Assembly: GCF_020447205.1 (NCBI RefSeq)
Contig: NZ_JAJAEL010000049.1
Span: 115,745 to 179,744, forward strand
Source of the DNA: Thalassolituus alkanivorans
GTDB taxonomy: Bacteria > Pseudomonadota > Gammaproteobacteria > Pseudomonadales > Oceanobacteraceae
Length of the DNA: 64,000 nt
Direction: 5' to 3'
The position numbers were made by a program, and so were the translations under genes. A model generated the notes under the pieces. The model saw nothing but the letters and a program-made list of their open reading frames with translations. It did not search any database and was not told the DNA's origin. Shown piece after piece: positions 42,130-51,792 of this stretch; position 1 is the stretch's first letter; each line of letters begins with the position of its first letter.

Positions 42130-44694
42130 ATGAGCAAAAAGCGTATTATCGTCGTTGGCAACGGCATGGTTGGACACAACTTTATCAACACTCTTGCCAC
42201 CTCCGAACATTCCTCCGAATTTGAACTCGTTACCTTCTCAGAAGAACCGCGTCTGGCTTATGACCGGGTACAGCTGAGCAAATACTTTTCCGGCTATACC
42301 GCCGCTGATCTGGCACTGACCACAGCAGATGATTATGAACGTCAGGGAGTGGTATTTACCCTGAACGATAAAGTCGTGGCGATTAACAGCCATGAAAAAA
42401 CCATCACCACCGCCAGTGGCCGTAAAGAAGGTTACGACAAGCTGGTACTGGCAACCGGTTCTTACCCCTTTGTTCCGCCGATTCCGGGCAAAGACCAGGA
42501 TCACTGTCTGGTTTACCGTACTATTGAAGATCTTGAAGCTATTTCTGCCTCGGCCGCCGTGAGTAAAACCGGTGTTGTTGTGGGGGGCGGACTGTTGGGG
42601 CTGGAAGCCGCAAACGCGTTGAAACAGGCGGGGCTGGAAACCCATGTCGTGGAATTTGCGCCGCGTTTAATGGCCGTACAGCTGGATGAAGGCGGCGGTA
42701 AATTACTGCGCCGTAAAATCGAAGATCTGGGTGTGACGGTTCATACCGAAAAAAATACCAAAGAAATTGTTGCCGGGCAGGAATGCCGCTATCGCATGAA
42801 TTTTGCCGATGGCAGCTTTCTGGAAACCGATATGATTCTGTTCTCTGCCGGTATCCGTCCGCAGGATGAACTGGCGCGTCAGTTCGGACTGGATCTGGGT
42901 GAACGTGGCGGTATTGTTATTAACGATTACTGTCAGACCTCAGACGAGGATATTTATGCTATTGGTGAATGCGCACTGTGGGATAACAAAATTTTCGGTC
43001 TGGTTGCTCCCGGCTATCAGATGGCCAAAGTCAGTGCCGCACATATTGTCAGTTCGTTAATTACCCACGAAGAACCGGCACTGGCCTTTAAAGGTGCCGA
43101 TATGAGCACCAAACTTAAATTGCTGGGCGTTGATGTTGCCTCCATCGGTGATGCACACGGACATACTGCCGGCAGTCAGAGTTATGTATTTAATGATGAC
43201 ATTGCCGAAGTCTATAAACGCCTGATTGTTTCTGCCGACGGTAAAAAATTGCTGGGTGCGGTGCTGGTGGGTGAGGCTGAGGCTTACGGTACGCTGTTGC
43301 AGTTAATGCTGAACGATATGGATATTCCCGGTAACCCGGCGGCACTGATTCTGCCAGCGGTGGATGGTGAAGCTTCCGTCGGACTGGGCGTTGCTGCCTT
43401 ACCGGAAACGGCTCAGATCTGTTCCTGTTTTGATGTTACCAAAGGTGATCTGGCGGCAGCGGTGCAGGGCGGTTGTTGCACCATGGGGGATATTAAAGAC
43501 GCGACCAAAGCCTCGACCGGCTGTGGTGGTTGTTCTGCACTGGTGAAGCAGGTGATGGATGCTGAGCTGGTGGCTCTTGGTGTTGAGGTTAATAACAATC
43601 TGTGCGAACACTTTGCTTATACCCGTGCTGAGCTGGCGGATATTATCCGTGTTAAAGGTTACACCACCTTTGCTCAGGTATTGCAGGGGCATGGTAAAGG
43701 CCATGGCTGTGAAATCTGTAAGCCAACGGTCGGTTCTGTACTGGCCTCCTTCCATAACGAATACATTCTGAAAGACGAGCATATCGGTCTGCAGGATACC
43801 AACGATATTTTCCTCGGTAATATGCAGAAAGACGGTACTTACTCCATTGTGCCACGTATTGCCGGTGGTGAAATTACCCCGGATAAACTGATCGTGCTGG
43901 GTGAAATTGCCAAAGAATACGACCTGTATACCAAAATTACCGGTGGTCAGCGTATCGATTTATTCGGCGCACAATTACACGAACTGCCGCAGATCTGGGA
44001 GCGTCTGGTTGCTGCCGGATTTGAAACCGGCCATGCCTACGGTAAATCGCTGCGTACGGTGAAATCCTGTGTTGGCAGTACCTGGTGTCGCTACGGTGTG
44101 CTCGACAGTGTATCGATGGCGATTGCACTGGAGAACCGCTACAAAGGCCTGCGTGCACCACACAAAATTAAGTTTGCCGTATCCGGCTGTACCCGCGAAT
44201 GTGCGGAGGCACAGAGCAAAGATATCGGTGTTATTGCCACCGAAAAAGGCTGGAACTTATATGTCTGTGGTAATGGCGGTATGCGTCCGCGTCATGCTGA
44301 TTTATTTGCCACCGAACTGGACGATGAAACCCTGATTAAAACCATCGACCGCGTACTGATGTTTTATGTACGTACCGCCGACCGTTTGCAGCGCACGTCG
44401 GTATGGATGGAAAACCTTGAGGGCGGACTGGATTACCTGCGTGAGGTCGTGGTCGACGACAAACTGGGTATCTGCAGCGAACTGGAAGATGCCATGACCC
44501 GCGTCGTAAGTACTTACCAGTGTGAATGGAAAACAACGCTGGAAAATCCGGAAAAACTCAAACGCTTCCAGCATTTTATTAATGCCGATGAAGATGACAG
44601 TAACCTGCTGTATGTGCGTGAACGCGGTCAGCGCCGTCCGGCAACCGCAACCGAGCGGATTGAACTGGTTAATCTCAGTACAGTACAGGGCTAA
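42130..44694 (+). CDS. nirB: assimilatory nitrite reductase (NAD(P)H) large subunit
   Basis: 854 aa. Reduces nitrite to ammonium with six electrons from NAD(P)H. Order: FAD/NAD(P) domains (RIIVVGNGMVGHNF; second dinucleotide site VVVGGGLLGLEAANAL), BFD-like [2Fe-2S] domain with CSCFDVTKG and STGCGGCSALV, then nitrite/sulfite reductase ferredoxin-like domain and siroheme/[4Fe-4S] site with CVGSTWCRYG and SGCTRECAEA. Complete and of normal length. GAGG at 42119-42122 supports the start. A sigma-54 promoter and a hexaloop leader precede it; nirD follows after 10 bp and an MFS transporter after that. Confidence 0.97.
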   Translation: MSKKRIIVVGNGMVGHNFINTLATSEHSSEFELVTFSEEPRLAYDRVQLSKYFSGYTAADLALTTADDYERQGVVFTLNDKVVAINSHEKTITTASGRKEGYDKLVLATGSYPFVPPIPGKDQDHCLVYRTIEDLEAISASAAVSKTGVVVGGGLLGLEAANALKQAGLETHVVEFAPRLMAVQLDEGGGKLLRRKIEDLGVTVHTEKNTKEIVAGQECRYRMNFADGSFLETDMILFSAGIRPQDELARQFGLDLGERGGIVINDYCQTSDEDIYAIGECALWDNKIFGLVAPGYQMAKVSAAHIVSSLITHEEPALAFKGADMSTKLKLLGVDVASIGDAHGHTAGSQSYVFNDDIAEVYKRLIVSADGKKLLGAVLVGEAEAYGTLLQLMLNDMDIPGNPAALILPAVDGEASVGLGVAALPETAQICSCFDVTKGDLAAAVQGGCCTMGDIKDATKASTGCGGCSALVKQVMDAELVALGVEVNNNLCEHFAYTRAELADIIRVKGYTTFAQVLQGHGKGHGCEICKPTVGSVLASFHNEYILKDEHIGLQDTNDIFLGNMQKDGTYSIVPRIAGGEITPDKLIVLGEIAKEYDLYTKITGGQRIDLFGAQLHELPQIWERLVAAGFETGHAYGKSLRTVKSCVGSTWCRYGVLDSVSMAIALENRYKGLRAPHKIKFAVSGCTRECAEAQSKDIGVIATEKGWNLYVCGNGGMRPRHADLFATELDDETLIKTIDRVLMFYVRTADRLQRTSVWMENLEGGLDYLREVVVDDKLGICSELEDAMTRVVSTYQCEWKTTLENPEKLKRFQHFINADEDDSNLLYVRERGQRRPATATERIELVNLSTVQG

Positions 44695-44704
44695 GGAGCA
44701 GATT

Positions 44705-45070
44705 ATGACATTATTAAATTCAGTAAAAACCGGCCAAGAACAGGCCGTTGATCAATGGAGCAGCATTTGTCTGTTAGAGGATATCGCTCCGGATACCGGT
44801 GTGTGCGCGCTGTATCAGGGCGAGCAGGTGGCACTGTTCCGGATCGGTGACAGTGATCAGGTGTTTGCCATCAGTAATTACGATCCGCTGGGTGAGGCCA
44901 ATGTGTTATCACGCGGTATTGTCGGTTCTGTTGGTGAGCGGCTGGTGGTGGCATCACCTTTATATAAACAGCATTACGATCTGGCGACCGGCGAGTGTCT
45001 GGAAGACAGTGATCTGTTGCTGAAAACCTACCGGGTAAGAGTGGAGCAGCAGCAGGTTCAGCTGAGCTGA
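44705..45070 (+). CDS. nirD: nitrite reductase small subunit
   Basis: 121 aa from ATG 44705, with AAGGAG at 44693-44698. Rieske-like fold ([40 protein letters not shown]) but without the CxH/CxxH cluster ligands, as usual for NirD; the motif residues are replaced ([14 protein letters not shown]). Works with NirB in the NADH-dependent enzyme. Lies 10 bp after nirB and clearly in the same operon. Confidence 0.95.
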   Translation: MTLLNSVKTGQEQAVDQWSSICLLEDIAPDTGVCALYQGEQVALFRIGDSDQVFAISNYDPLGEANVLSRGIVGSVGERLVVASPLYKQHYDLATGECLEDSDLLLKTYRVRVEQQQVQLS

Positions 45071-45091
45071 ACCCAGGGCCTTACTGCAACG

Positions 45092-45110
45092 CTGCCCGTA
45101 ACGCGGGCAG
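45092..45110 (+). other. intercistronic hairpin between nirD and the nitrate transporter gene
   Basis: CTGCCCG / CGGGCAG, loop TAACG, no T-tract. Probably an mRNA stability or processing element that lets nirBD and the transporter be made in different amounts. Confidence 0.45.
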
Positions 45111-45126
45111 TGATATTAATTACCGG

Positions 45127-46623
45127 ATGAATTATCTGATGACGGTCGAAAAATTTAATCTGTTTAATTTCAGCGGTAAGATGAAAGTACTTCATCTTAG
45201 CTGGATCGCATTTTTTATTACCTTTGTTGTGTGGTTTAACCATGCACCCATGCTGCAGGCGATTGCCGCCAGTCTGGGGCTGAGCGCTGCGGAAGTTAAA
45301 ACACTGCTGATTCTTAACGTCGCGCTGACCATTCCGGCACGGGTTATTATTGGCATGCTGACGGATCGTTTTGGTCCACGTATTGTTTACTCGCTATTAC
45401 TGGCGCTATGTTCAATTCCTTGCTTTATGTTTGCCCTGGCCGATGATTTTACTCAGGCCGCGATTGCCCGCTTTCTGCTGGGCTTTATCGGTGCCGGTTT
45501 TGTGATTGGTATTCGTATGGTCAGTGAATGGTTTCCGGCTAACGAGCTGGGAACGGCCGAAGGGATTTACGGTGGTTGGGGTAACTTCGGCTCTGCGGCG
45601 GCGGCATTCACCTTGCCGGTTATTGCGCTGTTATTTGGCGGGGACGATGGCTGGCGTTATGCCATTGCTCTGACCGGGGTTCTTAGCCTGCTGTTCAGCG
45701 TTATTTATTATCGTAATGTTTCGGATACACCGAAAGGCTCTACCTACTTTAAGCCAAAGCATGTTGGTGCGCTGGAAGTCACCAGTAAAGGCGATTTTTT
45801 CTTTCTGCTGGTGATGAAGGTGCCTATGTATGCGGCGCTGGCATTATTGGCATGGAAGCTGTCTCCGGCTGGTGTCAGCATGCTGACCGATACCATGGCA
45901 GTGGGGATTTATATCGGCCTGGTGCTGTTGTATCTGTACGATGTCAGCCATGTCTGGAATGTTAATAAAACGGTTTTCAAAGAACCGGTTGCTGAAATTC
46001 ATCGTTATAAATTCCGTCAGGTGGCGGTGCTGAATATTCTGTATTTTGCCACCTTCGGTTCTGAACTGGCGGTTATTTCCATGCTACCACTGTTTTTTGC
46101 CGAAACTTTTGAACTGACACCGGTTATGGCCGGCATGGTGGCTTCGGCTTATGCTTTTATGAACCTGATGTCACGTCCGGGGGGCGGTTGGTTGTCGGAT
46201 AAATTCGGCCGTAAGCCAACCCTGCTGATTCTGACCTTGGGTCTGGCTATTGGTTATTGTGCGATGGCAATGGTCGACAGCAGCTGGCCTTTGTGGCTTG
46301 CCGTTGTTGCGGCAATGGCCTGTTCGTTCTTTGTTCAGTCCGGAGAAGGTGCTGTATTTGCTGTCGTGCCATTAATCAAACGCCGTCTGACCGGGCAGAT
46401 TGCCGGTATGACCGGAGCCTACGGCAATGTCGGTGCCGTGACCTATTTAACGGTGTTGTCATTCGTGGATTATTCAACTTTCTTTATGGTGATCGCGGCG
46501 ACGGCTGTCGTGGGCTTTATTGCTTTGTTGGCCATGGAGGAGCCAGCAGGCCATATTGCTGAGGTGCGTGATGATGGTACGGTTGAAATGATTGATGTGA
46601 ACTCTGCTGCAACGGCGCGCTGA
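45127..46623 (+). CDS. MFS nitrate/nitrite transporter (NarK/NasA family)
   Basis: 498 aa, about twelve membrane segments. Nitrate-transporter signatures: [37 protein letters not shown]-like segment [16 protein letters not shown] with its conserved Arg, [21 protein letters not shown] and the nitrate signature glycine-rich [16 protein letters not shown]; second half has [15 protein letters not shown]. The final part is hydrophilic. In Pseudomonas the homologous gene sits in the same nirBD neighbourhood and imports nitrate. With NrtABD this gives the cell two nitrate uptake routes: a secondary carrier here and an ATP-driven one at 54-58 kb. Confidence 0.93.
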   Translation: MNYLMTVEKFNLFNFSGKMKVLHLSWIAFFITFVVWFNHAPMLQAIAASLGLSAAEVKTLLILNVALTIPARVIIGMLTDRFGPRIVYSLLLALCSIPCFMFALADDFTQAAIARFLLGFIGAGFVIGIRMVSEWFPANELGTAEGIYGGWGNFGSAAAAFTLPVIALLFGGDDGWRYAIALTGVLSLLFSVIYYRNVSDTPKGSTYFKPKHVGALEVTSKGDFFFLLVMKVPMYAALALLAWKLSPAGVSMLTDTMAVGIYIGLVLLYLYDVSHVWNVNKTVFKEPVAEIHRYKFRQVAVLNILYFATFGSELAVISMLPLFFAETFELTPVMAGMVASAYAFMNLMSRPGGGWLSDKFGRKPTLLILTLGLAIGYCAMAMVDSSWPLWLAVVAAMACSFFVQSGEGAVFAVVPLIKRRLTGQIAGMTGAYGNVGAVTYLTVLSFVDYSTFFMVIAATAVVGFIALLAMEEPAGHIAEVRDDGTVEMIDVNSAATAR

Positions 46624-46732
46624 GTTATAAGTATAACGATCGGGCGAACCAGACATACGGTGACAGCAGGTGCTTACCTTCCTTCATCAGTTGTGCCGTG
46701 TTTGGATATTTCGCCTATTGCGCTGTTGCGCA

Positions 46733-46824
46733 CTGTGTAAAACGGGACGGATATCAATGAATACCGGGCTACTCTCTCACGTCTTGGTATTCATCATCTG
46801 TGCATCGTTTTACACAGGTTTTTT
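46733..46824 (+). terminator. nested inverted-repeat terminator or attenuator before the kinase gene
   Basis: Outer perfect 12-bp arms CTGTGTAAAACG (46733-46744) and CGTTTTACACAG (46806-46817) enclose 9-bp arms ATGAATACC (46757-46765) and GGTATTCAT (46786-46794). The outer stem is followed by GTTTTTT. It lies 110 bp after the transporter stop and only 43 bp before the kinase start. Confidence 0.65.
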
Positions 46825-46866
46825 ATTGCAGACCGTTGGGTCCTGGTGCCTGACTCAGAGACATCT

Positions 46867-48696
46867 ATGCAGACTGACAGAGCATTAAATAAGGAATATG
46901 GTCTTGCCACTGAAGGTGACATTATCCGTCGGCCTTCTGCCAAACGCCTGATTGTCACGCTGGGCGGCTACTCTTCTGCAGGTCCGAAAGACGAAAATCA
47001 GGATGCTTTTGCCGCTTGTCTTACCACCCAGGAGCATTATAAAGGGGTGGCTCTGTGTGTCGCCGACGGTGTCAGCTGCAGCGAGCATGCGCAGCAGGCA
47101 AGCACCACCAGTGTGACGCATTTTCTGCAGGATTATTACAGCACGCCCGACAGCTGGGATGTAAAAACTGCAGCAGGAAGAGTTTTATCGTCACTTAATG
47201 CCTGGCTGTATCATCATGGTCAGCAGGCCAGTGCCCGCCATAACAGTCTGGTGACGACCTTCAGTGGGCTGATTTTAAAATCCAATACTGCGCATTTACT
47301 GCATGTCGGCGACAGCCGGATTTATCGTCTGCGGGCCGGTATTCTTGAGTTGCTGACCCGCGATCATAATCATCAGCAGGGTGGGCGTCAGTACCTTAGC
47401 CGGGCGCTGGGAATGGATACCCACCTGGAAGTTGATTATCAGACTCAATCATTGCGGCAGGGCGATGTTTTTGTACTCACCAGTGATGGTGTGCATGGTT
47501 TTTTAACCGCCCAGCAATTACAGCAGACACTGAACGGTGCATTGCAGGCCGCGACTGCTAGTCACGGAATCAATCAGCATCAGCTGGAGCAATGCAGCAA
47601 ACAGCTGGTGCAACAGGCTTTGGCTCAGGGCGGTGACGACAATGCAACCTGCTGTCTGCTGGTGGTTGAACAATTACCGCAGACTAACCTGGAGGAAGCA
47701 CACCGTACTTTGTGTGAGCGGGCTATTCCGCCGGTAATGAAAACGGGCGATAAAATCGACCACTTTCAGATACAGGAAATTCTGTATGCCGGTACGCGCA
47801 GCCATGTCTACAGAGTGCGTAATCTGCGCGACCAAAAAGACTATGTATTAAAAGCACCATCGCTGAATTTTCAGGATGATCTGGTTTACCTTGAGGGCTT
47901 TGTGCGCGAGCAATGGGTTGGCAGCCGGGTCGATCATCCGAACATTATGAAGATTTACCCGCCACTGGATAGCAGTCGCTTTCTTTATCATATTTGTGAA
48001 AAGCTGGATGGCGACAGCCTGCGCCAGTGGTTGCATGATCATCCGGCTCCCTCTGCTGCCGATGTCCGTAAACTGGTCGGGCAATTAATCCATGCGCTGC
48101 GGGCATTTCAGCGATTGGGCATGGTGCACCGTGATTTAAAGCCTGAAAATGTGCTGGTTGACCGCAATGGCGGTATTAAATTAATTGATTTTGGCACCGT
48201 TCAGGTACGCGGTCTGGCAGAAATTAACAGCGCTGTTAAAGAAGAATGCCCGCAGGGATCGGTTAATTATATTGCGCCTGAAACCGTTCTTGGCACTACA
48301 GGCCTGCACAATGCCAGCCATCAGAGTGACTTATTTTCGCTGGGTGTTATGGTCTATGAGCTGTTCAGCGGTGCGCAGCCTTTTACTATGGATCAGGTAC
48401 ACCGGCGCGGAGCGAAATCGTTTTCGCAATGGCGTTACACGTCGCTGTTGCAGCATCGTCCGGACTTGCCGCTGTGGCTGGATCTCTGTATTCAGAAAGC
48501 CTGTGAACCCAATCCGGCGGAGCGTTATCAGGCTTATTCTGAATTCTGGACCGACCTGCATCAGCCGAATGCTTCGCTGCAGCGGCAATACCGGCAAAAG
48601 CCATTGCTGGAGCGTAACCCGTTGCGTTTCTGGCAAATACTCAGTGGGCTTTTACTGCTTGTGATTATTGTACAGGCGCTGATTTTTTCCGGCTGA
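46867..48696 (+). CDS. bifunctional PP2C phosphatase / Ser-Thr protein kinase, membrane-anchored
   Basis: 609 aa from ATG 46867 (an in-frame GTG at 46846 is less likely). Residues about 25-265 form a PP2C phosphatase: KDENQDAF, CVADGVSCSEH, LHVGDSRIYRL, LTSDGVHGFL and GGDDNATC hold the metal-binding aspartates. Residues about 290-570 are a protein kinase: Lys in YVLKAPS, HRDLKPENVLV, IDFGTVQV, APE in IAPETVLG and DLFSLGVMVYELFSG. A C-terminal membrane segment (ILSGLLLLVIIVQALIF) anchors it with both domains in the cytoplasm. The same fusion adjoins nirBD in Pseudomonas. Its substrate is unknown, perhaps the transporter or the reductase. Confidence 0.93.
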   Translation: MQTDRALNKEYGLATEGDIIRRPSAKRLIVTLGGYSSAGPKDENQDAFAACLTTQEHYKGVALCVADGVSCSEHAQQASTTSVTHFLQDYYSTPDSWDVKTAAGRVLSSLNAWLYHHGQQASARHNSLVTTFSGLILKSNTAHLLHVGDSRIYRLRAGILELLTRDHNHQQGGRQYLSRALGMDTHLEVDYQTQSLRQGDVFVLTSDGVHGFLTAQQLQQTLNGALQAATASHGINQHQLEQCSKQLVQQALAQGGDDNATCCLLVVEQLPQTNLEEAHRTLCERAIPPVMKTGDKIDHFQIQEILYAGTRSHVYRVRNLRDQKDYVLKAPSLNFQDDLVYLEGFVREQWVGSRVDHPNIMKIYPPLDSSRFLYHICEKLDGDSLRQWLHDHPAPSAADVRKLVGQLIHALRAFQRLGMVHRDLKPENVLVDRNGGIKLIDFGTVQVRGLAEINSAVKEECPQGSVNYIAPETVLGTTGLHNASHQSDLFSLGVMVYELFSGAQPFTMDQVHRRGAKSFSQWRYTSLLQHRPDLPLWLDLCIQKACEPNPAERYQAYSEFWTDLHQPNASLQRQYRQKPLLERNPLRFWQILSGLLLLVIIVQALIFSG

Positions 48697-48699
48697 TTC

Positions 48700-48719
48700 A
48701 GGGCCTGTCAATAGGCCCT
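48700..48719. terminator. hairpin between convergent kinase and EamA genes
   Basis: AGGGCCT / AGGCCCT with loop GTCAAT. It lies 4 bp after the kinase stop and 14 bp before the end of the convergent EamA gene. There is no T-tract. Confidence 0.5.
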
Positions 48720-48732
48720 CCCTGATCGCAAA

Positions 48733-49701
48733 TCAGCGCTTTGCACTTTTCATCGCGCACATCACCATCAACACTATCAGCGCGCAAAAAAACAGTTGAG
48801 CGACAGTAATGCTGTCACGCAGCATCAGGCTGATAAATGCCAGAGTAAAAAACGGCTGCAGCAATTGCAGCTGACTGATTTTGGCGACACCCGCCGTCGC
48901 CAGGCTGCGATACCAGAAACGGAAGCCCCATAGCTGGCTGATGAGACCCAGATAGAGCAGGGCGAGCATGCTTTTCACGATATCCTGCTGGTTGCTGTGC
49001 GCAGCTTCCGTGGCCCACAAACTTCCCCATACCAGCGCAGACAATGGCAAATATAAAACCACCATCCAGCAGATGGTCTGCCAGCCACCGATCATTGCGG
49101 CGGCTTTGGCTCCGGCGCTGTAACCCAGACCGCCAAACAGCAGGGTGGCGATCAGAGTCAGCAGATGCTGAGGGGCGAACGCCGGCAATGCACCGATGGT
49201 GGTAATGACATAACCGGCGAGCAGGCTGCAGCCGACAACGGAAAAAAACCAGAAGCGTGGTGGATGACGTTCGCCCTGCAGCAGGGTGGCCAGTAACGAC
49301 GTTACCAGCGGCAGGCCGGCCAGAACCACGCCCATATCAGCGGCGGGTATACGGGTAAGGCTGAGACTCAGTAAATAAGGAAAGCCCAGTACCACGCCAA
49401 CACCGGCCAGCAGCAACCAGGGCAACGCCTGCAGCGGCGGACGTTTCCAGCCATTAATAACGATTACCACCCAGGCTGTCAGGCCCGCGATGACGGCGCG
49501 GCTGGCGGCAATAAACTCGGCTGAAAAACTGCCCAGTGCGATCTGTGTCATCGGAATGGTGAGGGCAAACAGCATCACCGCAAACAAGGCCTGATGAACG
49601 GCACTGAATACGGGGACCGCGAATTTTCCGGGTTTGCTGTTAGCGGGTAAGTTTGTCCTGCTGTCAGGAGGAGAAGGAATGGTCAGAGATGGATTTTGCA
49701 T
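48733..49701 (-). CDS. EamA/DMT-superfamily permease
   Basis: 322 aa from ATG 49701 (AAAGG 6 bases upstream); the frame opens further to 49746. Ten membrane segments in two EamA halves: FAVMLFALTIPMTQIALGSFS with SRAVIAGLTAWVVI, and LLFGGLGYSAGAKAAAMIG. Members export or import amino acids and other metabolites; nothing specific is shown. Divergent from a MocR-type regulator, separated by an operator-like repeat array, so it is a likely MocR target. Confidence 0.88.
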   Translation of the reverse strand: MQNPSLTIPSPPDSRTNLPANSKPGKFAVPVFSAVHQALFAVMLFALTIPMTQIALGSFSAEFIAASRAVIAGLTAWVVIVINGWKRPPLQALPWLLLAGVGVVLGFPYLLSLSLTRIPAADMGVVLAGLPLVTSLLATLLQGERHPPRFWFFSVVGCSLLAGYVITTIGALPAFAPQHLLTLIATLLFGGLGYSAGAKAAAMIGGWQTICWMVVLYLPLSALVWGSLWATEAAHSNQQDIVKSMLALLYLGLISQLWGFRFWYRSLATAGVAKISQLQLLQPFFTLAFISLMLRDSITVAQLFFCALIVLMVMCAMKSAKR

Positions 49702-49794
49702 ACATGGCCTTTGTGCTGAATCGATGGATAACTGATGAATCATCATGCCGTGCTGTGGGTTACGGCAGCAGACGCAGGGCGGGAGAGAAGCAGC

Positions 49795-49866
49795 GGTACA
49801 GTAGCGCTGCTATTGGCAACTGTACTGGAATGAATTGGCCAAACTGTATCGGTTGGCGGTACAGTT
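49795..49866. promoter_or_regulatory. four-copy ACTGTAC-type operator array (MocR site)
   Basis: GGTACAGT (49795), AACTGTACT (49818), AACTGTAT (49842) and GGTACAGTT (49858): four half-sites in two inverted pairs with 23-24 bp between the first three. A TAGAAT -10-like box follows at 49874-49879. Confidence 0.6.
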
Positions 49867-49961
49867 GTTTCTTTAGAATGCGCTTTGTCAGTGAGTAATT
49901 GGCCATGGAGCCTATTCCACGCCGCCGATTCTATGCAGCCGTCAGTGCTCAGGAGTTCATC

Positions 49962-51440
49962 GTGTTACAACGCCAGACAGAACAACCCCTTTATCAGCAA
50001 CTGGCTGGCCGGGTGGCGGATGATATCCGTGCCGGAGTGTTTGCGGCCGGCAGCAAAGTACCCAGTGTGCGTAAACTGGCGGGGCAGTACGGCGTGAGTA
50101 TTTCAACCGTAACCCAGGCTTATGCCTGGCTTGAGGATCAGGGCTGGATTTCGGCCCGGCCACAGTCGGGTTACTTTGTCCGCAGCCATGTGTCGTCTGC
50201 TGAGCAGCAGATACCGCCGTTATCGGCCGGTGATAAACCCTGCGCTGTTACCAAAGCGGAATTTATTAATAGCATGCTGGCGAAAATCAATCGTCCGGCC
50301 ATGATCAATCTTGGTGCTGCGATTCCGCGTCCGGACTGGTTACCGCAACGGGTGCTGCAGACCCATATTCAGAAAGTCAGTCGTTTTCATTCTGCCGAAG
50401 TATTTGATTATTTATTTTCACCCGGTCTGGAAGAGCTGCGTAATCAGGTTGCGGTACGAATGCGAGATGTGAATGTGCGTTGTCAGGCGGATGACATCGT
50501 TATTACCCATGGCTGTGCCGAAGCGCTGGCCCTGTGTTTACGGGCAGTTACGAACCCCGGTGATCTGATCGCGGTTGAATCACCCTGTTATTACGGTTTT
50601 TTACAGACCGCCGATATGCTGGGGCTGAAGATTATTGAAATACCCACTGACCCGCAGCAGGGCATGAGTGTCGATGCACTGCAGCTGGCACTACAGCAGT
50701 GGCCGGTAAAAGTCATTCAGGTCAGCAGCCGTTATTCCAATCCGACCGGTTGCAGTATGCCGGTAGAGCAACAGAAAAAACTGATGGCGCTGGCCAGTCA
50801 GTATCAGGTGCCGGTGATCGAGGATGATGTTTATGGCGAAACAGGGTATCCGGTCGCGCGTGGACAGGCTCAGCCACCGGCTTCGGTGCTGAAAACCTAC
50901 GATCAGGATGGTCTGGTGCTGTACTGCTCGTCGTTTTCCAAAACGGTCTCGGCAGGCTTGCGTGTGGGCTGGTGCATTCCTGGTCGCTGGTACCGGCAGG
51001 TAACAGAACGGCAGACATTTACCACTTTTTCGGCAGCGAGCCTGTCACAATACGCGATGCTGTCGTATCTGCAGAACGGCCACTACGACCGGCATCTGCG
51101 TCAGTTCCGGGTGCGTGCCGCCAACAGCATGCAGCGTTTTATTCATGCCATCCGCCAGTATTTTCCACCGGGAACCCGGGTTAGTGAGCCTGCCGGAGGA
51201 TTTATTCTCTGGGTCTGTTTGCCCGAGGGCGTCAGTGCGATGGATCTGCATTATGAGGCTGCGCAGCGTTCGGTAATTATTATTCCCGGTGATGTGTTTT
51301 CCAATACTGAGCATTTTTCCAATTATATCCGCATTAATACGGCTATTACCTGGAGTGAGGATGTGGAAGATGCGATTAAAATACTGGCGCAGCTGGTGAA
51401 AAGACAGCAGCAAAAATACAGTGGCAGCGTGGGAGCCTAG
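49962..51440 (+). CDS. MocR-type GntR/aminotransferase regulator
   Basis: 492 aa from GTG 49962, chosen because AGGAG lies 6 bases upstream; ATG 49905 and TTG 49899 are in frame but lack a ribosome site. GntR winged helix first ([38 protein letters not shown]), then a type I aminotransferase fold: the PLP Lys is in [15 protein letters not shown], and [25 protein letters not shown] and VIEDDVYGE mark the cofactor site. Such regulators sense PLP or a metabolite and control a nearby gene. Flanked by EamA and SMR transporter genes, both plausible targets. Confidence 0.93.
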   Translation: MLQRQTEQPLYQQLAGRVADDIRAGVFAAGSKVPSVRKLAGQYGVSISTVTQAYAWLEDQGWISARPQSGYFVRSHVSSAEQQIPPLSAGDKPCAVTKAEFINSMLAKINRPAMINLGAAIPRPDWLPQRVLQTHIQKVSRFHSAEVFDYLFSPGLEELRNQVAVRMRDVNVRCQADDIVITHGCAEALALCLRAVTNPGDLIAVESPCYYGFLQTADMLGLKIIEIPTDPQQGMSVDALQLALQQWPVKVIQVSSRYSNPTGCSMPVEQQKKLMALASQYQVPVIEDDVYGETGYPVARGQAQPPASVLKTYDQDGLVLYCSSFSKTVSAGLRVGWCIPGRWYRQVTERQTFTTFSAASLSQYAMLSYLQNGHYDRHLRQFRVRAANSMQRFIHAIRQYFPPGTRVSEPAGGFILWVCLPEGVSAMDLHYEAAQRSVIIIPGDVFSNTEHFSNYIRINTAITWSEDVEDAIKILAQLVKRQQQKYSGSVGA

Positions 51441-51441
51441 T

Positions 51442-51774
51442 ATGAATACCTGGTGGATTCTGGCGATTGCGATTATTGCCGAAGTGATCGCAACCTCAGC
51501 GTTAAAAGTCAGCGAAGGTTTTACCCGTTTAATACCCTCGCTGGTGGTGGTGGTTGGCTATTCTATAGCGTTTTATGGTTTGGCCCTGACATTAAAAACC
51601 ATTCCGGTCGGCGTTGCTTATGCTATCTGGTCGGGCATGGGCATTGTTCTGGTTACCCTGATTGGCTGGTTTTTATTCGATCAGAAACTCGATCCGGCGG
51701 CTATTATCGGTATGGTGCTGATTATTACCGGTGTCGTGGTGATGAATGTTTTTTCTGCCAGTAGCGGTCACTGA
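51442..51774 (+). CDS. small multidrug resistance (SMR) transporter, EmrE-like
   Basis: 110 aa from ATG 51442, directly behind the MocR stop with GGGAG at 51430-51434. Four membrane segments with the SMR motif [22 protein letters not shown]; the key membrane Glu is in [25 protein letters not shown] and [14 protein letters not shown] follow. Proton-driven export of quaternary cations or guanidinium; subfamily uncertain. It lies 1 bp after the MocR gene and must be cotranscribed. Confidence 0.93.
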   Translation: MNTWWILAIAIIAEVIATSALKVSEGFTRLIPSLVVVVGYSIAFYGLALTLKTIPVGVAYAIWSGMGIVLVTLIGWFLFDQKLDPAAIIGMVLIITGVVVMNVFSASSGH

Positions 51775-51792
51775 TAATTTTTCAGCACAGTA

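Noticed and set aside
44705-45070. NirD as a Rieske iron-sulfur protein
   Set aside because: The fold is Rieske-like but the cysteine/histidine cluster ligands are missing, as normal for NirD.
45092-45110. ANTAR hexaloop before the MFS nitrate transporter
   Set aside because: The loop is TAACG (5 nt) on a GC stem, without the A1/G4 hexaloop and without a terminator.
48700-48719. Hairpins across the window as a REP/BIME family or CRISPR
   Set aside because: The hairpins differ in sequence and spacing and each fits a gene end or intercistronic gap; there are no regularly spaced direct repeats.
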